From Haematobia irritans (Eukaryota > Arthropoda > Insecta > Diptera > Muscidae), in the NCBI RefSeq assembly GCF_050003625.1, contig NC_134399.1, positions 34,922,671 to 34,986,670 of the forward strand: a stretch of DNA of 64,000 nt, in the 5' to 3' direction. Both the position numbers and the translations under genes were made by a program. The notes under the pieces are model-generated. The model was not told the DNA's origin. It did no database searches and saw only the letters and a program-made list of their open reading frames with translations. The stretch's first letter is position 1. Each line of letters starts with the position of its first letter. Shown in pieces: positions 24,001-36,095 of this stretch.

Positions 24001-24184
24001 ATAGAAAATTTGGCCAAATTTTATTTCTACAAAATTTTTTGCCAAAAATTTATTTCTATAGAAAATTTTGCCTAAATTTTTTTTCTAGAGACGATTTTGC
24101 CAAAATTTTAAGTTGTATGGAAGATTTTGGCAAAGTTTTATTATGTATAGAAAATTTTGCCAAAGTTTTATTTCTAGATAAAAT
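21062..24184 (+). repeat. 29-bp array, GCC variant (about 3.1 kb)
   Basis: The units read mostly AAAATTTTGCC rather than AAAATTTTGTC, with insertions such as TTTTGTATAG and GGAAGATTTTGG. A higher-order repeat of about 705 bp is visible: TTCTACAGAAATTTTTGCC lies at 21430 and 22135. Open frames in the array are artefacts of the repeat. Confidence 0.9.
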
Positions 24185-24639
24185 GTCGCATTGTCCTCCA
24201 GAAAAGATTATAAAATCTATTTTAATTAAAATTTCATTATTTTAAAGAAATTTCTCCTTAATATTCTGTAAATTACGCTTCCTGCAATTTAGGTTGCGTA
24301 ATCTTTGGAATCACGTAAATATATGTTTTTCAGTACAGAGGCCCTAATTACACAGTGTCCCACGTGCCTAGCACAGTGTTACATTATGATGTTCAATGAC
24401 AACCCTCATCTCTCGACGACAGTGCCTGACTACCTTCGACCTTATGTCTGCATTGCCCAAGGCCTTTATAGGAGATGAGGAAGATGATATCGCTTCTGAA
24501 TAACGGCCTCATCTACAGCTACTCAGCAGCTTTTGTAATTGGAGAAATTTTGCGTGAAAGATACTGCAATCGCTATCTGGCGTATACTGCTCTACTATTC
24601 CTAATTCCTTCGTCCATTTTAGATCCATATGGTTTCTAA
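24185..24639. other. Non-coding, nothing recognised
   Basis: Less AT-rich than its surroundings from 24340 to 24600, so it may hold a decayed transposon, but I recognise no domain or end. Confidence 0.4.
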
Positions 24640-24800
24640 AATGGAAGAAATCGCTTCAGATTTAGATATACCTCCCATATATATCGTTGACCCGACATGC
24701 CCTCATATTACCACAAAGGCCAAGGTCTTACTCCGATTTGCCAAATTTGGTAAAAATTGGTTAAAATTCAAATATAGCTCCCCCATATATAATAGTCAGC
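24640..24800 (-). mobile_element. 153B-related relic
   Basis: On the - strand it contains ATATATGGGAGGTATATCTA and AAATCTGAAGCGATTTC, then a second ATATATGGGGGAGCTATAT landmark 106 bp away, so one unit is shortened. Confidence 0.6.
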
Positions 24801-24998
24801 TCCGTACGACTTTAAAATCTTAGGTGAAAAAATCGTTGAACCATGTAATTGATTAATTGAATATATATTAAACAAATTCAATTACAATTTGAGTTTAAGA
24901 AATTTCGGTGATATTTTGTACTTACCCAAGTTTTTTCTGTTGGCTAAAACATTGCTCCATCGAAATTGACCCACATTAATGTTATCCGTTGAGAAATA

Positions 24999-25095
24999 TT
25001 GGTCTGTACTGTAGATGGTCTATAACAAGCCAGCTTTTGGCCAATATTGGTCTGTACTGTAGATGGTCTATAACACAACCAGCTTTTGGCCAATG
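24999..25095 (+). repeat. 48-bp tandem duplication
   Basis: ATTGGTCTGTACTGTAGATG through CAGCTTTTGGCCAAT occurs twice in direct succession (GGTCTG at 25001 and 25049). Confidence 0.85.
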
Positions 25096-25180
25096 TTTTG
25101 AAATTTCGAATATTGTATCTCGATTATTTCTATCCTGCCTTTTGATTCAGTGTCCACCATATTTCAATGGAGTTGTATAA

Positions 25181-25199
25181 ATATGTATGTATGTATGTA
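25181..25199. repeat. (ATGT)n microsatellite
   Basis: Simple tetranucleotide run of about five copies. Confidence 0.9.
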
Positions 25200-26340
25200 G
25201 GAAGTTTTGTTTGTTTGTATGATTAATGCAAATTAAATAAATAGCGGTGTCCACAGATGATTTGGACAATATGTCCAATAGTATTGTCCAACAGCGGATG
25301 TAGACAATGTGTGGCCAAAACGGATGTTCCACCAAATGGCAACAAAAACAACAAAGGTAATGACAATTATTTTGTCTATGTAAACTTTGATTTTTTTTTT
25401 TTTGTCTTTTTAAATAATTAACCTAATTGTTGATATGTCATGATGTTAGATTGACTTTTTCAAAAACGCATTGAATCATTGTAGTTTGATAGAAATCACT
25501 AAAATTCCTATTTGCTATTATTTAGACAGGAAATCCAACACATCCAGATTATACTCAACTCGCATCATTATTTTAGTCTACAATGACAAAGTTAATGTAC
25601 TGTTTTTCTATTCTAAATAAATTTTTAATTTAACATAATTACCATAAAATTAGAGCATGTTGAGTTTGTATTAAACAAAATAGAATGATATACGGAGAGA
25701 GTCAAAATCAAGTATGTATACAAAGTATTTGTTTTATTTTTTTTTAGGTTTAAGGAGTGATTTAAATACTATTTCGGTTAACCAAGCAATTGTAGATATA
25801 AAGGCCACGATATTTTTTATTATAAGTTTCCATAGCTAATGTGTACAGACTTCATATATATCAGGCCACTTTTGATCCGATTATTTACTCAATTATCGTG
25901 TCATTTAATCTTTTGTGCTTTTTTTTTTGAAAACAAAAAATTTCTGCGTGTTGTTTGCTTTACAAACCCTTTTCATGTTTGCAGTACGTTTAATTTCATT
26001 GCTACCCCCATGTGTATGATCAGATTGATAGATGGATGGATGACTAAATGAAGGGTTTTTTTTGAAAACTTCAAGTAGGATCATCAACCATATCATATCA
26101 GTGTATAATGCAGTAAAACGCAATTTTTTTATATTTTGTTGGTAATCGTGAAAGCTTCCCCTATTTTAAAACAGAAGCTATGGAATGTGAGAAGCAAAGG
26201 AAAAAGGAAGATCTTCGTTTTAACGAGGTGTTTCTTAAGGAGGTATGCATACTAATTGGAGGAATATATAAATTATTATTATTTTAAAGTAAACAATAAG
26301 TCCTCATAGAATTTCAAATAATATGGATGGGAATCATGGT
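25200..26340. other. AT-rich non-coding, nothing recognised
   Basis: No supported gene or transposon. Poly-T runs at 25389-25402 and 25736-25745. Confidence 0.5.
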
Positions 26341-26385
26341 GACCACACATGGTAGAATTCTACAAAAAATTATAGATTTTTTTAA

Positions 26386-28705
26386 AATATAATAAAGTGT
26401 TGAAAATTTTTTCTATAGAAGTAAAATTTTTAAAAAATTTTCTATAGAAATAAAATTTTTACAAAATTTTCGATAGAAATAAAATTTTGAAACAAATTCC
26501 TATAAAAATAAAATAATTTCTTTAGAAATAAAACTGTGAGAAAATTTTCTATATAAATAAAATTTTGACAAATTTTTTTATAGAAATAAAATGTTGACAA
26601 AATTTTTTATAGAAATAAAATGTTGACAAAATTTTCTATAGAAATAAAATTTTGATAAAATTTTCTATAGAAATAAAATTTTGCCAAAATTTTCTATAGG
26701 ACTAAAAATTTGACAAAATTTTCTATAGAAATAAAATTTTGACAAAATTTTTTTATAGAAATAAAATTTTGACAAAATTTCCTAAAGAGGTAAAATTTTG
26801 CCAAAATTTTCTATAGAAATAAAATTGTGAGAAAATTTTCGATAGAAATAAAATTTTGCCAAAATTTTCTATAGGACTAAAAATTTGACAAAATTTTCTA
26901 TAGAAATAAAATTTTGACAAAATTTTCTAAAGAAGTAAAATTTTGCCAAAATTTTCTATAGGGCTAAAAATTTGACAAAATTTTCTATAGAAATAAAATT
27001 TTGAGAAAAGGTTCTAAAAAAAATAAAATTTTGAGAAAATTTCCTATAGAAATAAAATTTTGACAATATTTTCTATAGAAATAAGATTTTCAGAAATTTT
27101 TCTATAGAAATTAAATTTTGACAAAATTTTCTATAGAAACAAAATTTTTACAAAATTTTCTATAGAAATAAACTTTTGACAAAAATTTTTATAGAAATAA
27201 AATTTTGACAAAATTTTCTATAGAAATAAAATTTTGACAATATTTTCTATAGAAAAAAAATTTTGACTAAATTTTCTATAGACATTAACTTTTTCACCAA
27301 ATTTTCGAAAGAAATAAAATTTTGAGAAAATTTTCTATAGAAATAAAATTTTGACAAAATTTTCTATAGAAATAAAATTTTGACAAAATTCTCTTCAAAA
27401 ATAAAAATTTGAGAAAATTTTCTATAGAAATAAAATTTTGAGAAAATATTCTATAATAATAAAATTTTGACAACATTTTCTATAGAAATAAAATTTTGAC
27501 AAAATTTTCTATAGAAATAAAATTTTGACAAAATTTTCTATAGAAATAAAATTTTGACAACATTTTCTATAGTAATAAAATTTTGACAATATTATCTATA
27601 GTAATAAAATTTTGACAAAATTTTCTATAGAAATAAAATTCGACAAAATTTTCTATAGAAATAAAATTACAAAATTTTCTATAGAAATCAAATCTTGACA
27701 AAATTTTCTATAGACATAAACTTTTTGACCAAATTTTCGATAGAAATAAAATTTTGAGACAATTTTCTATAGAAATAAAATTTTGAGAAAATTTTCTATA
27801 GAAATAAAATTTTGACGAAATTCTGATCAGAAATAAAAACTTGAGAAAATTTTTTATAGAAATAAAATTTTGAGAACATTTTCAACAGACATTCACTTTT
27901 TCACCAAATTTTCGATAGAAATAAAATGTTGACTAAATTTTCGATAGAAATAAAACTTTGAGAAAATTTTCCATAGAAACAAAATTTTGAGAAAATATTT
28001 TATAGAAATAAAAATTGGAGAAAATTTTCTATAGAAACAAAATTTTGAGAAAATTTTCCATAGAAACAAAATTTTGAGAAAATATTTTATAGAAATAAAA
28101 ATTTGAGAAAATTTTCTATACAAACAAAATTTTGAGAAAAATTTCAATAGAAACAAAATGATTAAACAATTTTCTATAGAAATAAAACATTGACAAAGTT
28201 TTCTATATAAAAAAAATTGAGAACATTTTCTACAGAAATAAAATTTTGACAAGATTTTCTATCGAAATAAAATTTTGGCTAAATTTTCTATAGTAATAAA
28301 ATTGGAGAAAATTTCTATAGAAATAAAATTTGGAGGAAATTTTCTATAGAAATAAATTCTGACAAAATTTTCTATAGAAATAAAATTTTTGCAAAACTTT
28401 CCATAGAAATAAAATTTGGAGAAAATTTTCTACCGAACAAAAATTTTGACAAATTTGTCTAAGAAATAAAATATTGAGAAATTTTTTTATGGAAATAAAA
28501 TTTGGGAAACAATTTTCTATAGAAATAAAATTCTGACAAAATGTCCTTAAGAAATAAAATTTTAACAAACTTTTGAAATAAAATTTTGATAAAATTTTCT
28601 GTAAAAAAAAAAATTTGGTAAAATTTTCTGTAAAAAAAATTTTGATAAAATTGTCTGTAAAAAAAAAATTGATAAAATTTTCTATAGAAATAAAATTTTT
28701 TAAAA
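26386..28705 (-). repeat. 29-bp tandem array, proximal part
   Basis: - strand units of AAAATTTTATTTCTATAG + AAAATTTTGTC, with many TCTCAAAATTTT variants (written GAGAAAATTTT on the + strand). Confidence 0.95.
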
Positions 28706-29095
28706 ATATTTTTGAGTGTTGTTGACCTATTTTTTTGTTTATTCTGATTCTTAATTTTGTTCGGCTTGAGGTCATAGAAACAATCGATTGTTGATTTGTT
28801 TTAATATTTATTTCCAATATTTCGGTTAGTGCCACTAACCATCTTCTGGGATTTTGTATCTACATAAAATACAAAAATTAAATTACTTTTAATGTTCACA
28901 AATCACAATATTATTTTAGATATAATATATTGAAAATAACTAACGTGAGTTCGTGTGATGCTTTTCGTTCTGCAAGTCACCGTACACTAAGCTTCGTTTG
29001 TGTCGATGCTTGTTTATGATGTGTCGATACATTCTCGCGCATTCTTCCGTGTCTTTTTTGAAATTCATTCTCTTGTCAGGAGAGAGATCTATTAT
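28706..29095 (-). mobile_element. Retroelement fragment, possibly Penelope-like
   Basis: A unique insert splitting the array. On the - strand the first ~140 bases can be read as coding (MNFKKDTEECARMYRHIINK), followed by a non-coding stretch. That stretch includes AGAAGATGGTTAGTGGC and ACTAACCGAAATATTGG, a stem-loop with GGTTAGT/ACTAACC between AGA and GAAA, which resembles the stem II region of Penelope hammerheads but has CAGAAGA instead of CUGANGA. The assignment is tentative. Confidence 0.35.
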
Positions 29096-29965
29096 TAATA
29101 AAATTTTGACAATATTTTCTATAGAAATAAAATTTTGACAAAAGTTTCTATAGTAATAAAAGTTCTTTTAACAAAATATTTTCTATAGTAATAAAATTTT
29201 GACAAACTTTTCTATTGAAATAAAATTTAGACAAAATTTTCTATAGAAATAAAATTTTCACAAAATTTAGGAAAAAATTCTGTAGAAAAATTTGAGAAAA
29301 TCTTCTATAGAACTGAAGTGTGAGAAAATGTTGACAAAATTTTCTCTAGAAATAAAATTTTGATAAAATTTTCTCTAGAAATAAAATTTTGAGAAAATTT
29401 TCTATAGAAAGAAATTTTGACAAAATTCTCTTTAGAAATTACATTAAAAAAATTGTACAGAAATAAAGTTTTTTGAGAAAGTTTTCTATAGAAATATAGA
29501 AAAAATATTGGCAAAATTTTCTCCAGAAATAAAATTTTGAAAATTTTCTCTAGAAATAAAATTTTGAGAAAATTTTCTATAGAAATAAAATTTTGAAAAA
29601 ATTTTCTATAGAAATAAAACTTTGAGAAAATTTTCTAAAGAAATAAAGTTTTGACAAAGTTTTCTATAGAAATAAATTTTGACAAAATTCTCTTTAGAAA
29701 TTACATTAAAAAAATTGTACAGAAATAAAGTTTTTTGCGAAAGTTTTCTATAGAAATATAGAAAAAATATTGGCAAAATTTTCTCCAGAAATAAAATTTT
29801 GAAAATATTCTCTAGAAATAAAATTTTGAGAAAATTTTCTATAGAAATAAAATTTTGAAAAAATTTTCTATAAAAATAAATTTTGACAAAACCGAAATAA
29901 AAATTTAAAACTTTGACAAAATACGATTCTATCAAAGTTGGAAAATTTTTGATATAAATTTCTTT
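29096..29965 (-). repeat. 29-bp tandem array, distal part
   Basis: Continues the array at 26386-28705. An internal duplication of about 290 bp is visible: GACAAAATTCTCTTTAGAAA at about 29418 and 29681. Confidence 0.9.
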
Positions 29966-30001
29966 AAATTTTTGGTAGATTATTTTTGGCACGAGTAGCA
30001 A

Positions 30002-31629
30002 CCATGATAGGACCTCCTTCCTAATAAAATTGATCGTTTTCGACTTTTAAAATTTAAAGTTTTATTTCAAACTGCTTACTCAATCAATTTAAAAATAGCC
30101 TTTTATTTTAATTTTAAATTATTACCAAAATTATCGTTACCAACCCCTTCTAAAACTTAATTACAGTTCATCGTCTAATCCCCAATGCTCAGTCTTCAAG
30201 AGTACACCAACACAACAAGAATAAGTGATGTGTTGAGAATTATGATAAATTATTTGTTGGTTCATCTCAAGACACAATTATGTTGTATTAATTTTTTTTT
30301 CGGAATAATTGTATAAAATTAATGCTACTTCAAGTAGAAAACTGACATACAAAACTATATATAAACAACATACATCACTTAAACAACAAATCTATGATTC
30401 TCATTTGAAATGTGATGCCAAGCCAAGCATTAATTTCCATTAAAAAAAGAAAAAAAAAACAATTATACAAACATGAAAAAGGCGTTCATTCGTTGGTTGA
30501 GGAATAAAATCGGTCTATTTTATGCCAGGGATTATAGTCATAATAAACAGTCTAATTGAAAATGAAGCTTTCTTAGATACCACGTAAGAGTATTCATGCA
30601 TCAGCTATTGTTAGCTGTCAAATATAATAACTAACAGTTGATTAATAAGGACGTTACGCAGCAGTGATTTGTCAACTGTTATATTACCTCTTACCGATAA
30701 TCACTCTTTACGTTACACTACTTTTACTCAATAATCTTCTTTTTCAAAAAATGTTTTTTTTTTTAAGCAGGATGTTACGATGGTAATACAATACGTAATG
30801 TGTTATGCTTCACTGGATTGAACTAAGCTGTTATGTAAATCGCCTACTTAAACGATATGGTGTTGTTGTATTAGGTCGTCTTAGCAAATATTGAAGTATG
30901 CATTTATAAAGAAACTTATTAAACGTATAATAAGAGGCGTTATTATCAAAATATCCAGTATTGTTAATTGCTAAGATACACACTTACTGCGCTTTCATAT
31001 TTACTCAAAGAGAACTTTAAAAATTATTCAACATGAATTTTATTTACGCCATATTTCTGTTCTGTTGTCATAAGCTTTTCAATTGAAATGACCCTAATTG
31101 AGATATATCGTGATAAACTGACACTTCCACACAGAGAGAGAGAGGGAGAGTGAGTGAGAAATACTCTGACAAGTGTACTTATTATAGTGATCTTCATAGC
31201 TATTTGAGGCTATTTTATGTTTACTATACTAGTTGTTATTTTGTTTGAGGAGAGGAGAGAATAGTCCCAATTTTCTTTCTTAAGCTACTTCACATGTTTT
31301 TAATTTGATCAATTATTCTTTGTTTACACCCTGATAATACGAATGTTAGGATTTAGAGTACTATGTTAGATGTTTAGACTACAGGTAATATCTCCAATTG
31401 TAAATTAGGTATGAATTGGATTTTTATCGATCAGAAACTAGATATAGATTTGTAGAAACTAAATTAAAATTGATATTCCATAGTGAAAAGTTGACGATTC
31501 TAACGAAAAGGCGTAGGGTTCTAGGGCAAACTAATATTTAAAGTTATGGGAATAAGAGAAATTTCTAAAAGCCTTTACTTTGGGATGTTGCTATAAACAG
31601 ACTTTTTGCTCTCCTTAGAAGAAGAAAAA
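30002..31629. other. Non-coding, nothing recognised
   Basis: Only a GA-rich run (AGAGAGAGAGAGGGAGAG, about 31133-31160) stands out. Confidence 0.5.
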
Positions 31630-31789
31630 TAATTGTTAGTTAATGAAAAAATCATGGATTCAATTAATGGATAATATACCGAGAGCCTTTCTCAGATTTG
31701 CGAACAAACTGGTTCAGAAGCCGATACTGTAAAACCACAACTAGATAGATCCAAAAACGAAAATGTCAATTACTCCAAATAACAAAGTG
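31630..31789 (+). repeat. Duplicated segment, copy B, 5' part
   Basis: Matches 20420-20800 without the MITE. TTAA at 31664-31667 is the uninterrupted target site. Confidence 0.8.
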
Positions 31790-32589
31790 GATTTTGGAAG
31801 TGTAATATGAATAACTATGGTACCAAGTCGTAGTAGTTGCCTTGTGCAACATACATAGTCGTGGGTTCTAATCCAGAATCCAACGGGCTCCCAATTGTTA
31901 AAAAGAAGTTTGCACTTCCTAATTTATGAATGTCATATTTCTCCAATTAATGAATTATTGATAGAAAAGAGCTCGAGCTCTCTGTAAACCGACATTTCGA
32001 TAGACTGGTAGACTGAGTAAACCTGTAAAAACAACGGGACATTTTAGCTTATGTAACTCACGTTGGCAATTGTATAATTTCAAAATTTCATAATTATTGC
32101 AAGGATGTTTGTTATGAAATAAGAAAATTCCAACTTTTTTTAAGATAGTTATTCCTTATACACATTAGGCTTGAAATCTATTAAAATTGGGGTTTAAAGC
32201 ATACGACAACTGAAATCTAGTTAAAGTGTATTTTGGAAGTGTAATGTGAATGTCGTATTACATGGTAGTGTTTCCCTTTTGGGAATATTGGCTGCACATG
32301 TGCATTTATTGACCAGTTTAACGATGGTGAAATCGAAATAAGTTTCTTTCATTTCCCAACAGTTTTTTAGTGTTACAAAAAATCCCACTATATTAATAGT
32401 TCCTTTCTGAAAGAGACTGCCTTAACCATTGTCAAAATATTTTGTAATAAAAAAATATTTCGTAGTTTAGTATGATTTATGGCTGATATAAGAGAACAAC
32501 ATAATATATATTGTTAGCTATCCACAGAGCGCCTTATAACCGTAGCTTTAGGCGATTTCTAATTTATTCAAATGTATTCCACATCAAAG
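31790..32589. other. Insert in duplicated segment, unrecognised
   Basis: Separates the two parts of copy B. TTTTGGAAGTGTAATATGAA near 31793 recurs as TTTTGGAAGTGTAATGTGAA near 32231. No coding signature. Confidence 0.5.
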
Positions 32590-32685
32590 CAGGTTTCCCT
32601 TTGACCGGGATCCCGGGAAATTCGAAAAAAAATTCCCGCTTTCCCGGGAATGCAAAAAGTCCGGGAAAAAGAAAACCCTACTGAG
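32590..32685. repeat. TTCCCGGGAA palindromic repeat
   Basis: GATCCCGGGAAATTCG, TTTCCCGGGAATGC and AAGTCCGGGAAAAAG occur in close succession. A G/C-rich island in AT-rich DNA, of unknown origin. Confidence 0.6.
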
Positions 32686-33009
32686 GATCTTTATATGAGC
32701 CTTTTTATAAGAAAATAAAATGTAAGATCGGGCGCCAAAAATATTCCTAGTGTCTCTGAAGCAACAAGCCTCAATTTAGTATATATTTTTTTGTGGTAAG
32801 AACGTATCCTTGATTTATTCTATAATCTTTAAAACTAATTTTATATTACACTGTAGCCCTTGAGCATGACTACACCTATGTAAAACCGCCTGTAAATTTG
32901 AACACAAAGGTTAAAATACATGGTGCCAAAAATAATTTACCAAAATTTTAAGAATATTTTACCAAAAATCTACCAAATTTAAAAATAAAATTATTTTGAA
33001 GTATTTGAT
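32686..33009 (+). repeat. Duplicated segment, copy B, 3' part
   Basis: Matches 20815-21100 (AATGTAAGATCGGGCGCCAA, GAAGCAACAAGC, TTGAGCATGACTACA) and ends in the array leader GGTGCCAAAAATAATTTACC. Confidence 0.8.
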
Positions 33010-33360
33010 GAAATTTTTGTCAATCTTTATTGACATAAAAAATTTAGTTTAAATTATATTTCTCTAGAAAATTTTTCTACAAAAAATATGCCAAAATTTT
33101 ATTTCTACATAAAATTTTGCCAAAATTTTATTTTTATAGAAAATTTTGCCCCAATTTTATTTTTATAGAAAATTTTGTCAAATTTTCATACCCTCCACCA
33201 TAGGATGGGGGGTATATTAACTTTGTCATAGAAACTTTTTCACAACTTTTTCTACAAAAAAATTTGCCAAAATTTTATATCTACATAGAATTTTGCCAAA
33301 ATTTTATTTCTATAGAAAAGTTTGTCAAAATTTTATGTACATAGAAAATTTTGCCAAATT
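33010..33360 (+). repeat. 29-bp array, short and interrupted
   Basis: GCC-type units on either side of a 153A terminal fragment at 33187-33228. Confidence 0.85.
33187..33228 (-). mobile_element. 153A 3' terminal scrap
   Basis: ATACCCTCCACCATAGGATG and GGGGTATATTAACTTTGTCA, the last ~42 bases of the 153A family, embedded in the array 130 bp from the next 153A copy. Confidence 0.75.
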
Positions 33361-34480
33361 TTTATACCCTCCACCATAAAGTGTTACAAACTTTGTCATT
33401 CCGTTTGTAACACATCGAAATATTGCTCTAAGACCCCATAAAGTATATATATATTCTGGGTCGTTGTGAAATTCTGAGTCGATCTGAGCATGTCCGTGCG
33501 TCCGTCTGTTGAAATCACGCTAACTTCCGCACGAAACAAACTATCGACTTGAAACTTGGCACAAGTAGTTGTTATTGATGTAAGTCGGATGGTATTGCAA
33601 ATGGCCCATATCAGACCACTTTTACGTATAGTTCCCATATAAACCGACGCTCAGATTTGGCTTGCGGAGCCTCTTGGGTACATGGTGTAAGTATATGATC
33701 TCTCACAACCATGCAAAAATTGGTCCAAATCGGCCCATAATTATATATAGCCCCCATATAAACCGATCCCTAGATTTGGCTTGCGGAGCCTCTAAGAGAA
33801 GCAAGTTTTATCCGATCCAGCTGAAATTTGGTACATGGTGTAAGTATATAGTCTCTAACAACTATGCAAAAATTGGTCAACATCGGTCCTTAATTATATA
33901 TAGCCCCCATATAAACCGATCCCCCGATTTGGCTTGCGGAGCCTCTAAGAGAAGCAAATTTCATCCGATCCGGCTGAAATTTGGTACATGGTGTTGGTAT
34001 ATGGTCTCCACCAACCATGCAAACTTTGGTTCACATCGGTTCATAATTATATATAGCCCTCATATAAACCGAACCCCAGATTTGACCTCCGGAGCCTCAT
34101 GGATGAGCAAAATTCATCCGATTCGGTTGAAATTTGGTACATGGTGTTAGTATATGGTCTTTAACAACCATGCAAAAATTGGTCCTATCGGTCCATAATT
34201 ATATGCAGCCCCCATATAAACCCATTCCACAGATTTGACCCTCGGAGCGCCTTGGAAGAGCAAAATTTACCCGATCCGGTTGAAATTTGGTACGTGGTGT
34301 TAGTATATGGTCTCTAACAACCATGCAAAAATTGGTACATTCCGGTCTTAATTATATAAAACCCCCATTTAAACCGATCCCCAGATTTGACCTCCAGAGC
34401 TATTAGAGGAGCAAAATTCATCCGACCCGGTTGCAATTTGGTACGTGGTGAAATTTGGTACATTGCACTAGTATATGGCC
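33361..34480 (-). mobile_element. 153A family copy, 5'-truncated
   Basis: Reading the - strand, it ends at 33361 with GGTGGAGGGTATAAAAA and carries the distal module (GACGGACGCACGGACATG). About five 153-bp units follow with the landmark TATATGGGGGCTATATATAA. The 5' hairpin end is missing; the copy stops at a SINE tail. Confidence 0.85.
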
Positions 34481-34481
34481 G

Positions 34482-34809
34482 CTAGGTTAGATTAGGTTAG
34501 GTTAGGTGGCAGCCCGATGTATCAGGCTCACTTAGACTATTCAGTCCATTGTGATACCACATTGGTGAACTTCTCTCTTATCACTGAGTGCTGCCCGATT
34601 GGATGTTAAGCTCTATGACAAGGAACCTCCTTTTTATAGCCGAGTCCGAACTGCGTTCCACATTGCAGTGAAACCACTTAGAGAAGATTTGAAACCCTCA
34701 GAAATGTCACCAGCATTACTGAGGTGGGATAATCCACCGCTGAAAAACGTTTTGGTGTTCGGTCGAAGCAGGAATCGAACCCACGACCTTGTGTATGCAA
34801 GGCGGACAT
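34482..34809 (-). mobile_element. tRNA-derived SINE, 5'-truncated
   Basis: - strand element. The B box GGTTCGATTCC is at 34771-34781. The body matches 46613-46949. The 3' end GGGCTGCCACCTAACCTAAC carries a longer (CCTAA)n tail. The A box end is missing at the junction with the 29-bp array. Confidence 0.85.
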
Positions 34810-35475
34810 TTTGTCAAAATTTTATTTCTATAGAAAATGTGTTCAAAATTTTATTTCTATAGACAATTTTGTCAACATTTTATTTATATAGAAATTTTTG
34901 TCAAAATTTTATTTCTATAGATAACTTTACGAAAAATTTACTTCTATAGAAGATTTTGCTTAAATTTTATTTTTATGGAAAATTGTGCCAAAATTTTATT
35001 TTTATTTTATTATTTTTATTTTGTCACATTTTGTCAAATTTTGCTAAAATAGTATTTTGATAAAAAATTTTGTGAATTTTTTTTTTTTACAGAAATTTTT
35101 TTTCTACAAAAAATTTTTCCAAAATTTTATTTCTATAGAAAATTTTGTCAAAATTTTATTTCTATAGAAGTTTCTGTTAAAATTTTATTCTATAGAAAAT
35201 TTTGCCAAAATTGTATTTCTACAGAAAATTTTGCCAAAATTGTATTTCTATAAAAAATTTTGCCAAAATTTAATTTCTATAGAAAATTTTGCCAAAATTG
35301 TATTTCTATAGAAAATTTTGCCAAAATTTTATTTCTATAGAAAATGTTCCCAAAATTTTATTTCTGAAAAAATTTTGCCAACGTTTTATGTCTATATTTT
35401 GGCAACATTTTTTTCTATATTTTGCCTAAATTTTATTTCTATATTTTGCCAAAATTTGTTTTCTATAGAAAATTT
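34810..35475 (+). repeat. 29-bp tandem array
   Basis: Mixed GTC and GCC units. Interrupted at 35476-35575 by a fragment of the dispersed GTGGCAC-type repeat. Confidence 0.9.
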
Positions 35476-35575
35476 TCGATGTTAATTGAAAGTAATGACT
35501 TTTTTGCTGGATAGTTAACCGTGGTAGTTTTTCCGTTGTGCCGTTTCAGTTGTAGATTTGACACTTGCAGATTTT
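35476..35575 (+). repeat. Dispersed repeat end (empty-site copy)
   Basis: GACTTTTTTGCTGGATAGTT, then AACCGTGGTAGTTTTTCCG, then GACACTTGCAGATTTTT. The same order recurs at 36105-36485, where a MITE is inserted. Confidence 0.75.
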
Positions 35576-36095
35576 TATTTCTATGTACATTTTGTCAAAA
35601 TTTTATTTCTAAGAGAAATTTTGCTAAAATTGTATTTTGATAAAAAATTTTGTCAAAATTTGATTTCTACAGAAATTTAATTTCTATAGAAAATTTTGCC
35701 AAAATTTTATTTCTACAGAAAATATTGCCAAATTTTCATTTATATAGAAAATTTTGCTAAATTTGTAATTCTATGGAAAAATTTGTCTAAATTTTATTTC
35801 TATAGAAAATGTTCCCAAAATATTATTTCTATAAAAATATTTGCCAAAAATTTTAAAATTTTATTTCTATATAATATTGGAATATTTCTATAAATATTTG
35901 CCAAAATTTAAAGATTTTATTTCTATAGAAAATATTGCCAAATTTTTATGTATATAGAAAATAATGCCAAATTTGTATGTATATAGAAAATAATGCCAAA
36001 TTTTTATTTCTATATAAAATGTTGCCTAAATTTTTTTTCCAAAAATTTATTTCTATATGTTACCAAAATTTTACTTCTATAGAAAATTTTGTACG
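35576..36095 (+). repeat. 29-bp tandem array
   Basis: Degenerate GCC-type units with insertions of TAAAATTTTAAA. Confidence 0.85.

Larger units (their letters stand above)
26359..29979 (-). mobile_element. Candidate element enclosing a 29-bp array
   Basis: The left boundary TCTACAAAAAATTATAG (26359-) and, on the - strand, the right boundary TCTACCAAAAATTTAAAG (from 29979) form a short inverted pair around the whole array. Outside the right boundary is the CGTGCCAAAAATAA leader common to other arrays. No protein is encoded. The proposal that this is one mobile unit is inference. Confidence 0.45.
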
